This document shows, piece by piece, positions 43,456 to 51,546 of a stretch of DNA of 64,000 nucleotides. Source of the DNA: Glycomyces fuscus (GTDB lineage: Bacteria > Actinomycetota > Actinomycetes > Streptosporangiales > Streptosporangiaceae). The position numbers were made by a program, and so were the translations under genes. How positions within the stretch are numbered: position 1 is the first letter of the stretch; every line of letters begins with the position of its first letter. The notes beneath the pieces are model-generated. The model was not told where the DNA came from. It searched no databases and worked only from the letters and a program-made list of their open reading frames with translations. The DNA lies in the NCBI GenBank assembly GCA_002529455.1, contig NYMS01000033.1, positions 1-64,000 on the forward strand. Reading direction: 5' to 3'.

Positions 43456-43623
43456 GTTCGGGCGCCCCCGGGGTCTGGAGGTGCCGGAGGCGGGGCTGCG
43501 AGGAGGACTGCGCCGTAGGCGCCCGTCGGGGGCGGTGGCGGGCCCCGGTGTGGGCACGAGCCGTCTCACCGGAGGCGCTACCGTGCTTCCTCGGACCCGG
43601 CCCCGGTCCCGGGGCGTCCGAAC
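43456..43623. repeat. Dispersed structured repeat, copy near 43.5 kb
   Basis: GTTCGGGCGCCC (43456-43467) pairs with GGGCGTCCGAAC (43612-43623). Inside, GGTCTGGAGGTGCCGGAGG and an apical GCGAGGAGGA resemble the copies at 47.1 kb. GGTGCC/GGCGCC and GGCG/CGCC form the inner stem. It fills the gap between the GH3 gene and the sugar-binding protein gene. Confidence 0.55.
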
Positions 43624-43653
43624 ACACGAGCGGAACGAGTAGGGCGACAGGGA

Positions 43654-46110
43654 CTAGCGCACCTCGAAGGAGAGGCGGTGCGCGATGGCGCGGCTGGAGG
43701 AGCCGACCGCGAGGCGGTAGACACCTGCCGGGGTGCGCCAGGAGTGCGTAGCGAGATCCCAGACCGCGAAGGCCCGCAGCGGGACGTCGAGGTGGACGGC
43801 CGCCTCCGCGCCGGGGGCGACCCGGACGGAGGCGAACGCGGCCAGGGCGCGGACCGGGCGCGCGGGGCCCGTGCCGTCCGCGGGGGGCTCCACGTAGACC
43901 TGGACCACGTGGCGTCCGGGGCGGGCGCCGGTGTTGGCGAGCGTGGCGGTGACGCGGACGGGACCGGTGAGCAGGCCCCCGTCGCGCTCGGGGAGGGTCC
44001 CCTCGATCAGGGCCCCGGGGATCTCCCAGTCGGTGTAGCCGAGCCCGAAGCCGAAGGGCCGGTGGGGCTCGCGCCCGTCGCGGTCGTAGGCGCGGTAGCC
44101 GACGAACACGCCCTCGTCGTAGGTGAGGACGCCCTCGTGCGGGCTGGTGTCCATGACGGGGACGTCGGCGTGGTCGCGGGGCAGGGTCCAGGGCAGGCGG
44201 CCGGTGGGCTCGGACCGGCCGGTGAGGGTGTCGGCCAGGGCGTGGCCGTACTCGTGGCCGCCGAACCAGGACCACAGGACGGCGGGGACCTCGTCGAGCC
44301 AGGGCAGGAGCACGGGGGCGCCCGCGTTGACGACGACGGCGGTGCGCGGGTTGGCGGCGGCGACGCGGCGGACGAGTTCGTCCTGGCGTCCGGGCAGGGC
44401 GAGGGTGGGGCGGTCGTAGCCCTCGGACTCGACCTCGTCGTTGGTGCCGACCACCACGATCGCGGCGTCGGCCTCCTCGGCGGCCCGCACCGCCTCGGCG
44501 ACCTCCTCCTCGGCGGAGGGCCCGGGGGGCAGGTGGCGCAGCTGGGTGATGACGCCGCGGCCGAAGCCGCCGAAGTCGGCCACCTCCAGCTCGACCTCCA
44601 CGTGGACCGTGCGGGGGGCGTCCACCCGGACCTCGGTGCGCGGGCCGTCGGGGTGGCTGTGCCGGGACTCCAGGATCTCGGCGTCGGAGGCGGTCCGGCC
44701 GCCCTCGGACAGGACCTCGCCGTCGACGCGGACGGTATGGCGGCCGACCACGCCGACCTCGACCAGGTGGACGCCGGGTTCGCTCAGGTGGAGCGCGGCG
44801 GTGACGACGGCCCTGACCGCGCGGGGGTCCTCGACGTCGACGTGGACGGCGGTCCGGTCGAGCGCCCGGGTGCCGACGGGGGCGCCGGAGGCGTCGAACA
44901 GGGCCAGGCCCAGGCCGGTGACGAGGTCACGGGAGGCCACCGGCAGGAGCCGCCGGGGGTCGCCGCCGCGCACGACCGTGAGCTCGACACCGTCGGGCAG
45001 GACCTCGCGGAGCCCTTCAGCGGGGCTGACCAGGTACTTGGAGTTGACGTGGGCGCTGCCGCCGCCCTGGGTGTAGGCCTCCACGGCGTTCGGTCCGATG
45101 AGCGCGACCCGGCGCACGCCGCGGGTGTCCAGGGGCAGCAGCCCGCCCTCGTTGCGGAGCAGGACGTGGCCGCGCGAGCCGATCTCGCGCAGGATGACGC
45201 GCTCGTCCTCGCCCTCGACGGCGGGCGCGGTGCCGCGGTCGAGCCTGCCGACCCGGGAGGCCAGGCGCAGCAGGCGCACGACCTTGTCGTCGATGACCGA
45301 CTCGGGGACCTCGCCGGAGCGGACGGCCGCCAGGAGGGCGTCGTCCTCGGCCCAGGGGCCGCCCGGGCCGGGCATGACCAGGTCGAGCCCGGCGTTGGCG
45401 GAGGGCGCGGTGCTGCGGGTGGCGGTCCAGTCGCTGACGACCACGCCGTCGAAGCCCAGCTCCTCCTTGAGCAGTCCGGTGAGCAGGCGGCGGTGGTCGG
45501 TCATGCTCTCGGACTCCACGCCGTCGTCCACGCCGTTGTAGGCGGCCATGACCGTCCAGGCCCCGGCGTCCAGGGCGGCCTCGAAGGGCGGCAGGTAGAC
45601 CTCGCGCAGGGTGCGCTCGTCGATGCGGGCGCGGTAGCTGGTGCGCTCCTGCTCGGTCTCGTTGCCGATGAAGTGCTTGGGGCAGGCGCCCACGCCCTCG
45701 CCCTGAACGGCGCGCACGAAGGCGGCGCCGAGCTCGCCGGTGAGGACGGGGTCCTCGGAGAAGCACTCGAAGTGGCGGCCGCCCGCGGGCGAACGGTGGA
45801 GGTTGAGGACGGGGGCGAGGACCACGTCCACGTCCTTGCGGCGGGCCTCGGCCGCGAAGAAGCGGCCGGTGCGCTCCATCAGCTCGGTGTCCCAGGCCGC
45901 GGCGACGGCGGTGGGGCTGGGGGTGCTGGCCGAGTGGTCCAGCTGGGTGGCCTCGGTGCCGCGTACCCCGGCGGGGCCGTCGGAGACGGTGATCGGCAGC
46001 AGTCCGGCCTCGGGGCTCCCGTGCAGGGTCCACCCGGTGCGGCCGGTCAGCAGGCGCACCTTGTCCTCCAGCGGGAGCCGGGTGAGGCGGGCGTGAAGGT
46101 CTGAAGTCAT
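43654..46110 (-). CDS. Glycoside hydrolase family 3 beta-glycosidase
   Basis: The 818-residue enzyme has no signal peptide, so it is cytoplasmic. GH3 N-terminal barrel: GPAGVRG, KHFIGNETEQERTSYRARI, and the nucleophile Asp in GVVVSDWTATRS. A PA14-like insert occupies roughly residues 380-510, and the C-terminal sandwich and Fn3-like domain (RPVRALAAFASVRVAPG) follow. It would hydrolyse beta-glucosides or related oligosaccharides imported by the downstream ABC system, 237 bp away in the same direction. A divergent TetR gene lies upstream. Confidence 0.94.
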   Translation of the reverse strand: MTSDLHARLTRLPLEDKVRLLTGRTGWTLHGSPEAGLLPITVSDGPAGVRGTEATQLDHSASTPSPTAVAAAWDTELMERTGRFFAAEARRKDVDVVLAPVLNLHRSPAGGRHFECFSEDPVLTGELGAAFVRAVQGEGVGACPKHFIGNETEQERTSYRARIDERTLREVYLPPFEAALDAGAWTVMAAYNGVDDGVESESMTDHRRLLTGLLKEELGFDGVVVSDWTATRSTAPSANAGLDLVMPGPGGPWAEDDALLAAVRSGEVPESVIDDKVVRLLRLASRVGRLDRGTAPAVEGEDERVILREIGSRGHVLLRNEGGLLPLDTRGVRRVALIGPNAVEAYTQGGGSAHVNSKYLVSPAEGLREVLPDGVELTVVRGGDPRRLLPVASRDLVTGLGLALFDASGAPVGTRALDRTAVHVDVEDPRAVRAVVTAALHLSEPGVHLVEVGVVGRHTVRVDGEVLSEGGRTASDAEILESRHSHPDGPRTEVRVDAPRTVHVEVELEVADFGGFGRGVITQLRHLPPGPSAEEEVAEAVRAAEEADAAIVVVGTNDEVESEGYDRPTLALPGRQDELVRRVAAANPRTAVVVNAGAPVLLPWLDEVPAVLWSWFGGHEYGHALADTLTGRSEPTGRLPWTLPRDHADVPVMDTSPHEGVLTYDEGVFVGYRAYDRDGREPHRPFGFGLGYTDWEIPGALIEGTLPERDGGLLTGPVRVTATLANTGARPGRHVVQVYVEPPADGTGPARPVRALAAFASVRVAPGAEAAVHLDVPLRAFAVWDLATHSWRTPAGVYRLAVGSSSRAIAHRLSFEVR

Positions 46111-46154
46111 GAGCCCCTGCTCCTGTGACGTACGTCTCTTGAGCCGGAACCTTA

Positions 46155-46178
46155 CTTACTTAACATTCATTAAGCAAG
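46155..46178. promoter_or_regulatory. TetR operator between GH3 and its regulator
   Basis: A 24-bp palindrome from CTTACTTAA to TTAAGCAAG, centre CATTCA, in an AT-rich island between divergent genes. The core TTAACATTCATTAA is typical of TetR-type sites. Confidence 0.6.
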
Positions 46179-46271
46179 AGGGGCAGGGAAAGCTGGATAC
46201 CGTGGACGGTGGGTCCCCGATCCCCGTAGGGCCCGGAGTACCCGACGGGGTACAGGAAGTGGAGAGCCAGC

Positions 46272-46922
46272 ATGAGCGAGACGACCCCAGCACCGGACAC
46301 CCGCGCCTCCTCCGGTACCGAGGCGCCGGCACCGCGGAGGCGGGTGAACCGGCGCGAGCAGATCCTGCGCACGGCCGCCGACGTGTTCGCCTCGCAGGGT
46401 TTCCACAACACCTCGCTGGCCGACATCGCGGCGACGCTCAGCATCACCCCGGCGGGCGTCCTGCACCACTTCGGCTCCAAGACCGACCTGCTCACCGCGG
46501 TCCTGGAGCTGCGCGACGACACCGACCCGGCGCCCGAGGGCAGCCGGATGCTGGACCACCTGGTGGCGACCGCCGAGCGCAACGCGGAGCGGCCGGGGAC
46601 CACGCAGCTGTACGCGGTGCTGTCGGCGGAGAGCGCCACCGACGAGCACCCGGCGCAGGAGTGGTTCCGGGACCGCTACACGGTGCTGCGCCGGGAGATC
46701 GGGGACGCCGTGCTGGACCGGCTGGGGCCGGAGCACCGGGAGGCCGCGGCCACGCCGGGGCCGGACGGGCGCACCCCGGCGGAGGCCGCGGCGGCGGCGG
46801 TCATCGCCGTGATGGACGGGCTCCAGGTGCAGTGGCTCCTGGACCCGGGGGCCGTGGACATGGCCGCCGTCACCGAGCTGGTGATCGACTCGCTCGTGGC
46901 CCGGCTGTCCCGGCGGGACTGA
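46272..46922 (+). CDS. TetR/AcrR family regulator of the glycoside operon
   Basis: This 216-residue protein has an HTH at residues 25-75 (RREQILRTAADVFASQGFHNTSL, then TPAGVLHHFGSKTDLL). The ligand domain follows with VIAVMDGLQVQWLLDPGAVDM, common in TetR regulators of sugar utilisation in actinomycetes. It is divergent from the GH3-ABC genes with a palindrome between them. Confidence 0.93.
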   Translation: MSETTPAPDTRASSGTEAPAPRRRVNRREQILRTAADVFASQGFHNTSLADIAATLSITPAGVLHHFGSKTDLLTAVLELRDDTDPAPEGSRMLDHLVATAERNAERPGTTQLYAVLSAESATDEHPAQEWFRDRYTVLRREIGDAVLDRLGPEHREAAATPGPDGRTPAEAAAAAVIAVMDGLQVQWLLDPGAVDMAAVTELVIDSLVARLSRRD

Positions 46923-46945
46923 GCGGGGCGGGACGCGCGAACGCC

Positions 46946-46985
46946 GCGGGGGCGGCGGGAACCGTGTGGTTCCCGCCGCCCCCGC
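46946..46985 (+). terminator. TetR gene terminator
   Basis: A perfect 17-bp stem (GCGGGGGCGGCGGGAAC and complement) with loop CGTGTG, 23 bases after the stop. Confidence 0.8.
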
Positions 46986-47025
46986 GTTCGGTCTTGCGTG
47001 GGTGTCCGGTCAGCCCCTGGGCCCT

Positions 47026-47344
47026 CGAACACGAAGCGGAGCCCCCAAGGGGTACCGTTCGGGCGCCCACGGGGTTCTGGAGGATCCGTAGGTGGGACCG
47101 CGAGGAACGAGCCGTCCCACCAAAGGATCCGAAGGTTCCCGTACCCCGGGCGCCCGAACACGGGGCGAAGCGAAGCGGAGCCCCCAAGGGGTACCGTTCG
47201 GGCGCCCACGGGGTTCTGGAGGTGGCGCAGGCGGGTTCGCGAGGAACGAGCGAACCCGCCGCAGACACCACCGTGCCTGCTACAACCCGATTCCCGTGCT
47301 CCGGGCGCCCGAACACGGGGCGAAGCGAAGCGGAGCCCCCAAGG
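47026..47344. repeat. Tandem structured repeats with apparent compensatory changes
   Basis: Three copies of GCGGAGCCCCCAAGGGGTAC start at 47036, 47175 and 47330. Between them two long foldable units occur. Outer stems GTTCGGGCGCCC with GGGCGCCCGAAC are at 47057/47148 and 47196/47303. Apical stems differ in sequence yet stay complementary: GGTGGGAC with GTCCCACC in unit 1, GGCGGGTTCG with CGAACCCGCC in unit 2. Both enclose the same loop CGAGGAACGAG. The right end abuts the L,D-transpeptidase stop. Confidence 0.75.
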
Positions 47345-47351
47345 GGTACTG

Positions 47352-48656
47352 CTACTGCTCGCCGTGGACGGAGCCGGGGGTGCCGGATCCGTCGGTCACC
47401 TGCGGCTCGCCGGTCGCGCTGTTGGCCAGCCACTCGTCCCAGGACATCTGCCAGAAGCCCCAGCCGTTGTTCCACTCGAACTCGCGGTCGGTGCCGGTGG
47501 TGTCCAGGATGTCGCCCATCAGGGTGTTCTCGAAGAACCAGCGGGCGTCGTCCATGCGCATGTTGGTGCAGCCGTTGGAGGTGTTGGCGACGCCGATGTT
47601 GCCGTTGTAGGAGGCCTCGTGCACGAACTCGCCGCTGCTGGAGGTGCGGACGGCGTACTGGACGTCCACGTTGTAGGCGCCGGGGGAGTCCTCGGGGATG
47701 CCCACGGTGGTGGAGTCCATGGTGATGTGCTCGTAGCGCTCCATCAGCACGTGGGTGCCGCTGCTCGTGGTGTCGAAGCGGCGGTTGGCCTTGCCGTTGC
47801 TCACCTCGATGGTGCGCTCGTGCTCGCCGTCGACGGTGATCACCATCTCGTGGTCGGGCACGTGCATGGTCGCGATCAGCTCGCGGCCGATCTCGAAGTC
47901 GATGCGGTGGTTGCTCACGCCGTAGACGCCCTCGGAGGCCTCCACGCCCGCGAGGTGGAGGTCGACGCTGACGGACTGGTAGGGCTCCCAGTACTCCTCG
48001 GGGCGGAAGACCGCGGTCGAGTCGTTGGTCCAGTTCCAGGCGCCCTGGATCTCCTGCTCGGAGACGACCTCCATGGAGTTCTCGACCTGCTCCTTGTTGG
48101 TCACCGGCAGGTCGAAGTTGATGACGATCGGCATGCCCACGCCGACGGTGTCACCGGAGACCGGGTAGTTGGACGCCAGCTCCAGGCGCTGCCCGGGAAC
48201 CGCCTCCAGGGTGGTGAACTCCTGGACGACCTCGGTCTCCTCGCCGGAGTCGTTCTCGGCGGTCGCGGTGACCACGACCTCCGCGCCGGGGCGCAGGTTC
48301 CAGTCGCTGACCCACTCGGTCGCGTCGCCGTTGAGGGTGCCGGTCATGGCGTAGAGGTCGGGGTCCTCCGCCTCGCTCCCGCCCTCCGCCGCGGCCTCGG
48401 TGGCGACGACCTGCTCCACCTGGACGTCCGTGATGACACCGCTCTCGGCGGTGACCCGGACGGGGGAGTTGGGCGCGACCTCCTCGGCACCGTCCTCGGG
48501 GGTGATCACCAGCTCCGCGGGGTCAGCGCTGGCCGCGTCGGTACCGCCGCTCTGGGTCTCGGCCTCACCTGACGTGCAGGCCGTGGCAGCCAGTGCCAGT
48601 GCCGCCAGTCCGATACCGAAACGACGCGCCACCGCCGGAGGTGTCTTGCCCGTCAC
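47352..48656 (-). CDS. L,D-transpeptidase lipoprotein with Ig-like domains
   Basis: The 434-residue protein has lipobox AATAC near residue 27, two Ig-like domains (residues 45-270) and a YkuD catalytic domain with HEASYNGNIGVANTSNGCTN, giving the His and the nucleophile Cys. It would form 3-3 cross-links in peptidoglycan outside the membrane, like LdtMt2. The GTG start has GGAGGTAA seven bases upstream. Its end merges into the repeat region. Confidence 0.93.
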   Translation of the reverse strand: MTGKTPPAVARRFGIGLAALALAATACTSGEAETQSGGTDAASADPAELVITPEDGAEEVAPNSPVRVTAESGVITDVQVEQVVATEAAAEGGSEAEDPDLYAMTGTLNGDATEWVSDWNLRPGAEVVVTATAENDSGEETEVVQEFTTLEAVPGQRLELASNYPVSGDTVGVGMPIVINFDLPVTNKEQVENSMEVVSEQEIQGAWNWTNDSTAVFRPEEYWEPYQSVSVDLHLAGVEASEGVYGVSNHRIDFEIGRELIATMHVPDHEMVITVDGEHERTIEVSNGKANRRFDTTSSGTHVLMERYEHITMDSTTVGIPEDSPGAYNVDVQYAVRTSSSGEFVHEASYNGNIGVANTSNGCTNMRMDDARWFFENTLMGDILDTTGTDREFEWNNGWGFWQMSWDEWLANSATGEPQVTDGSGTPGSVHGEQ

Positions 48657-48862
48657 GTCTGGTTACCTCCATGTCATGCCTGAAACGCCGTCCACGCAAG
48701 TAAGACGCGCACCTACCGAAAAGGTTCTGAAATCTCACGCATCGGTATAGAGCGGTTATCTGGGGCGTGGGGCGTGGGGGACACCGGAACCGAAGACGAT
48801 ACACCCCGGGGGTACACCTCGGCTCCCTCCGGGTACGAGGTTACGGCCACCCCTAACTCGTC

Positions 48863-48962
48863 TTGGACACCGGGGCGACCCTCCTCCTAGAATCTTGTTC
48901 GAACGCTCAGGTTTCCCCTCCGGAGAAACCTGGCCAAACGCCCAGTTCCCTCCGGGAGGACG
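48863..48962 (+). promoter_or_regulatory. SMR gene promoter and folded leader
   Basis: -35 TTGGAC (48863-48868), 19-bp spacer, -10 TAGAAT (48888-48893). The leader contains hairpin CAGGTTTC/GAAACCTG near 48916-48940, whose loop CCCTCCGG can instead pair with the ribosome-binding site GGGAGGA near 48954. A switch controlling SMR translation is possible. It does not clearly match a named guanidine riboswitch. Confidence 0.4.
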
Positions 48963-48964
48963 CA

Positions 48965-49288
48965 GTGCCGTGGCTCTGGCTGGCCGGGGCGATCATCGCC
49001 GAGGTGATCGCCACGACCTCGCTCAAACTCTCCGAGGGCTTCAGCCGCCCGCTGCCCTCGGTCGTCGTCGTGGTCGGGTACGTCGGCGCCTTCCTCATGC
49101 TCAGCCAGTCCCTCACCCGGGGCATGAACCTCGGCGTGGCCTACGGCGTGTGGGCGGCCGTGGGCATCGCGCTGGTCGCGGTGATCGGCACCGTGCTCTT
49201 CGGCGAGTCGCTCACCTGGGTCCAGGTCGGCGGGATCGCGCTGATCATCGCGGGGGTCATGGCCCTGGAGCTGGGCGGAAGGCATTGA
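48965..49288 (+). CDS. Small multidrug resistance (SMR) efflux protein
   Basis: The 107-residue protein has four membrane helices and the SMR pattern: WLAGAIIAEVIATTSLKLSEGF with the essential Glu in TM1, GVAYGVWAAVGIALVAVIG, and FGESLTWVQVGGIALIIAGV. It works as an antiparallel dimer exporting cationic drugs, quaternary amines or guanidinium. GTG start with GGGAGGA upstream. Its stop overlaps the TTG of the TetR gene, forming a self-controlled pair. Confidence 0.92.
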   Translation: MPWLWLAGAIIAEVIATTSLKLSEGFSRPLPSVVVVVGYVGAFLMLSQSLTRGMNLGVAYGVWAAVGIALVAVIGTVLFGESLTWVQVGGIALIIAGVMALELGGRH

Positions 49289-49896
49289 ACGGCCACGACG
49301 GGGCCGTCGGCGGGGACATCGCCGACGGCCGCAGGCGCAAGGGCGAGCGGCGCCGCCGACAGCTCCTGGACGCCACCATGCGCGTCATCGAACGCGACGG
49401 CGTGGCGGCGGTCAGCCAGCGGCGCGTGGCCGCCGAGGCCGGGGTACCGCCCAGCACCGTCACCTACTACCACGCGACCGTCGACGACCTGCTCGTGGAC
49501 ACCCTCACCCGGGTCAACGACACCTACGTGGCCGCCCTGACCGCCCTGCCCGACGACGCGGACGCGGCCCTGCGCGCCCTCGCCGGGATGATCGCGGCGG
49601 GCACGGGCCCCGAACGGGCCCACGTGATGGCCGAGTGCGAGCTGTTCCTGCTCGCCGCGCGCCGTCCGGCCCTGCACCCGCAGATCGAGCGCTGGAACCG
49701 GGCCGTGGACGCCTTCCTGGCGCCCCACCTCCCCTGTCCGGAGGACCGCGCGGGCGTGGGCGCCGCCATCGACGGGCTGTTCGTGCGGGGCTGCACCGAC
49801 CCGGACCTGACGGCCGAGGACGTGTACCGCACGCTCAGCCGCCTGCTGTCGCGCGTGCCGCGTAGCGCGCGGGCGGAGCCCCCAGAACGGCGGTGA
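49285..49896 (+). CDS. TetR/AcrR regulator coupled to the SMR gene
   Basis: This 203-residue protein has an HTH in RRRQLLDATMRVIERDGVAAVSQRRVAAEAGVPPSTVTYY and a helical ligand domain ending in the Arg-rich tail. I chose the TTG at 49285 because GGAAGG lies just before it and TTGA overlaps the SMR stop. The last 62 bp overlap the end of the convergent AraC gene. Confidence 0.85.
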   Translation: MNGHDGAVGGDIADGRRRKGERRRRQLLDATMRVIERDGVAAVSQRRVAAEAGVPPSTVTYYHATVDDLLVDTLTRVNDTYVAALTALPDDADAALRALAGMIAAGTGPERAHVMAECELFLLAARRPALHPQIERWNRAVDAFLAPHLPCPEDRAGVGAAIDGLFVRGCTDPDLTAEDVYRTLSRLLSRVPRSARAEPPERR

Positions 49897-50665
49897 ACTC
49901 CCTGGTCAGGTGGGACTGGTCGCTGAAGCCCAGTTCGGCGGCCAGGCTCCCCCAGTCGGGCACCGCGCCCTTCCTGGCCCGCTCGGCGGCCTCGTAGAGC
50001 CGGTACCGGCGGATGACCGCCTTGGGTCCGAGGCCGACGTGGTCGGCGAAGCGGCGCTGGAGCAGCCGCACGCCCACCCCCTCGCGCCCGGCGAGCCCGG
50101 ACACGGTGACCACCGAGGGGTCGGCGGCCACCCGCTCCACGACGTCGCGGGTGTCCTCCGCCGGGTGGCGGTCCGCGGGGACCAGCGCGGCCAGGGCGCG
50201 GTCGACCTCCGCCATCAGGGCGACGGGGTCGGGCGGCGCCGCGCCGTCGAACACCCCGTCCGCGCCGAGGACCCCCTCCGCGCCGAACACCTCCGACGCG
50301 GGGAGCCGGGAGTCCACGATCGTGTTCATGGGCCCGCCGAGGAACGGGCGGAACCCGGCGGGCCGGAACATCACCCCGAGCCCCCAGCCCCGGCCCTCCA
50401 GACGGCGCTCGGTCACCTCGGTGGTGGGGCCGTGCACCGTCGCGGTCCCGTCGGCGAACACGAGGTTCACGACGGGGTGGGCCAGAACCCGCTGGGTGTA
50501 GGGCTCGCGGTCGGCCAGGTTCCACGAGGCCAGCCAGTAGCGGTCCACGAAGCGGGCCACCCGCTCGGAGGGCGCGTGTCGGTCCAGGCGGAACCGGGCC
50601 AGTCCGGCGGCCGGGTCGAGGATGCCGCGCGCGTCCTCCTCCACCCCCGCGGAGTACGGTCTCAC
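49835..50665 (-). CDS. AraC family transcriptional regulator
   Basis: The 276-residue protein has an N-terminal DUF6597-like sensor (PSERVARFVDRYWLASWNLADREPYTQRVLAHP) and the C-terminal AraC double HTH (GVGVRLLQRRFADHVGLGPKAVIRRYRLYEA, then WGSLAAELGFSDQSHLTREF). This subtype often controls stress or nearby metabolic genes. Its 3' end overlaps the convergent TetR gene. Confidence 0.92.
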   Translation of the reverse strand: MRPYSAGVEEDARGILDPAAGLARFRLDRHAPSERVARFVDRYWLASWNLADREPYTQRVLAHPVVNLVFADGTATVHGPTTEVTERRLEGRGWGLGVMFRPAGFRPFLGGPMNTIVDSRLPASEVFGAEGVLGADGVFDGAAPPDPVALMAEVDRALAALVPADRHPAEDTRDVVERVAADPSVVTVSGLAGREGVGVRLLQRRFADHVGLGPKAVIRRYRLYEAAERARKGAVPDWGSLAAELGFSDQSHLTREFTAVLGAPPARYAARATAGG

Positions 50666-50715
50666 GGCTCCAGCCTAGGCGGTGTTCCCGGGGCCCGCGC
50701 TCCGCTTCGGCCCGT

Positions 50716-50792
50716 GTCCGGGCGCCCCGGACGCGGGAGCCCTCGGCTGGAACCCAGTGCACGGACGGCCCCCTCGGAACGGGCGTCCGAAC
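50716..50792. repeat. Dispersed structured repeat, reverse copy near 50.7 kb
   Basis: GTCCGGGCGCCC (50716-50727) pairs at 10 of 12 positions with GGGCGTCCGAAC (50781-50792). CGCTCCGCTTCGGCCC just to its left is the reverse complement of the GGGGCGAAGCGGAGC flank at 47.1 kb. The inner part is diverged. Confidence 0.45.
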
Positions 50793-50885
50793 ACGCGTGC
50801 GGCCCGTCGCGTTTCTTCAAGACGGGGCCCCGCTCGCGGAGGGCAGGATGGTGGCACCGCGAGAGATCCGAGGGGAACACCGATC

Positions 50886-51437
50886 ATGAGCGACATCTCC
50901 GAGCGCTACGCCCGCCTGTCCGAGGACTTCGCCGGGACGGTGGCGGCCGTCCCCGCCGACCGCTGGTCGTCGGCGTCCCCCTGCGAGGGGTGGGACGCCC
51001 GCGACGTGGTCCGCCACGTGGTGGACACCCAGGGCATGTTCCTCGGGCTGGTCGGCCGCGAACCGGGCGACATCCCCTCCGTGGACGAGGACCCCCGTGC
51101 CGCCTGGGACGCGGCCCGCGCGGTGGTCCAGGGCGACCTGGACGACCCCGAGCGCGCCAACACCGGGTTCGACGGGTTCTTCGGCCGCACCACCTTCGCC
51201 GAGGCCGTGGACCGGTTCCTCAACTTCGACCTCGTGGTGCACCGCTGGGACCTGGCCCGGGCCACCGGCCAGGACGAGCGCCTGGACCCCGACGACGTCC
51301 GCTGGGCGCACGAGGCCACCGCCGCCTTCGGGGACCAGATGCGCGGGAACGGGGTCTGCGGCCCCGAGCTCACCCCGCCCGAGGGCGCCGACGCCCAGAC
51401 CCGGTTCCTGGCCTTCGTCGGCCGCCGCGCCTGGTAG
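50886..51437 (+). CDS. TIGR03086 family (mycothiol-linked DinB-like) protein
   Basis: This 183-residue four-helix protein resembles the maleylpyruvate-isomerase N-terminal/DinB group: RYARLSEDFAGTVAAVPADRWSS, SPCEGWDARDVVRHVVDTQGMFLG, and VVHRWDLARATGQDERLD. The His residues in RHVVD and VVHRWD are the usual metal ligands. Relatives use mycothiol in thiol transfer. The specific substrate is unknown. Confidence 0.85.
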   Translation: MSDISERYARLSEDFAGTVAAVPADRWSSASPCEGWDARDVVRHVVDTQGMFLGLVGREPGDIPSVDEDPRAAWDAARAVVQGDLDDPERANTGFDGFFGRTTFAEAVDRFLNFDLVVHRWDLARATGQDERLDPDDVRWAHEATAAFGDQMRGNGVCGPELTPPEGADAQTRFLAFVGRRAW

Positions 51438-51546
51438 CGGCCCCGCACACCCCGTCCCGGGAACCGGCGTGAGCCCCCCGGATCCCGGGCGGGGCGACCG
51501 CGGACGCCGACGCGTCCGGAAGGCCCCGGCGTACCGCTCCCCCGCC

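Noticed and set aside
43678-46104. Plus-strand open frame of 808 codons
   Set aside because: Exact mirror of the GH3 gene; Gly/Val/Asp-rich antisense translation without motifs.
47026-47344. CRISPR array
   Set aside because: Repeats are long, only two to three copies, with unequal spacing and internal complementarity; no cas genes occur.
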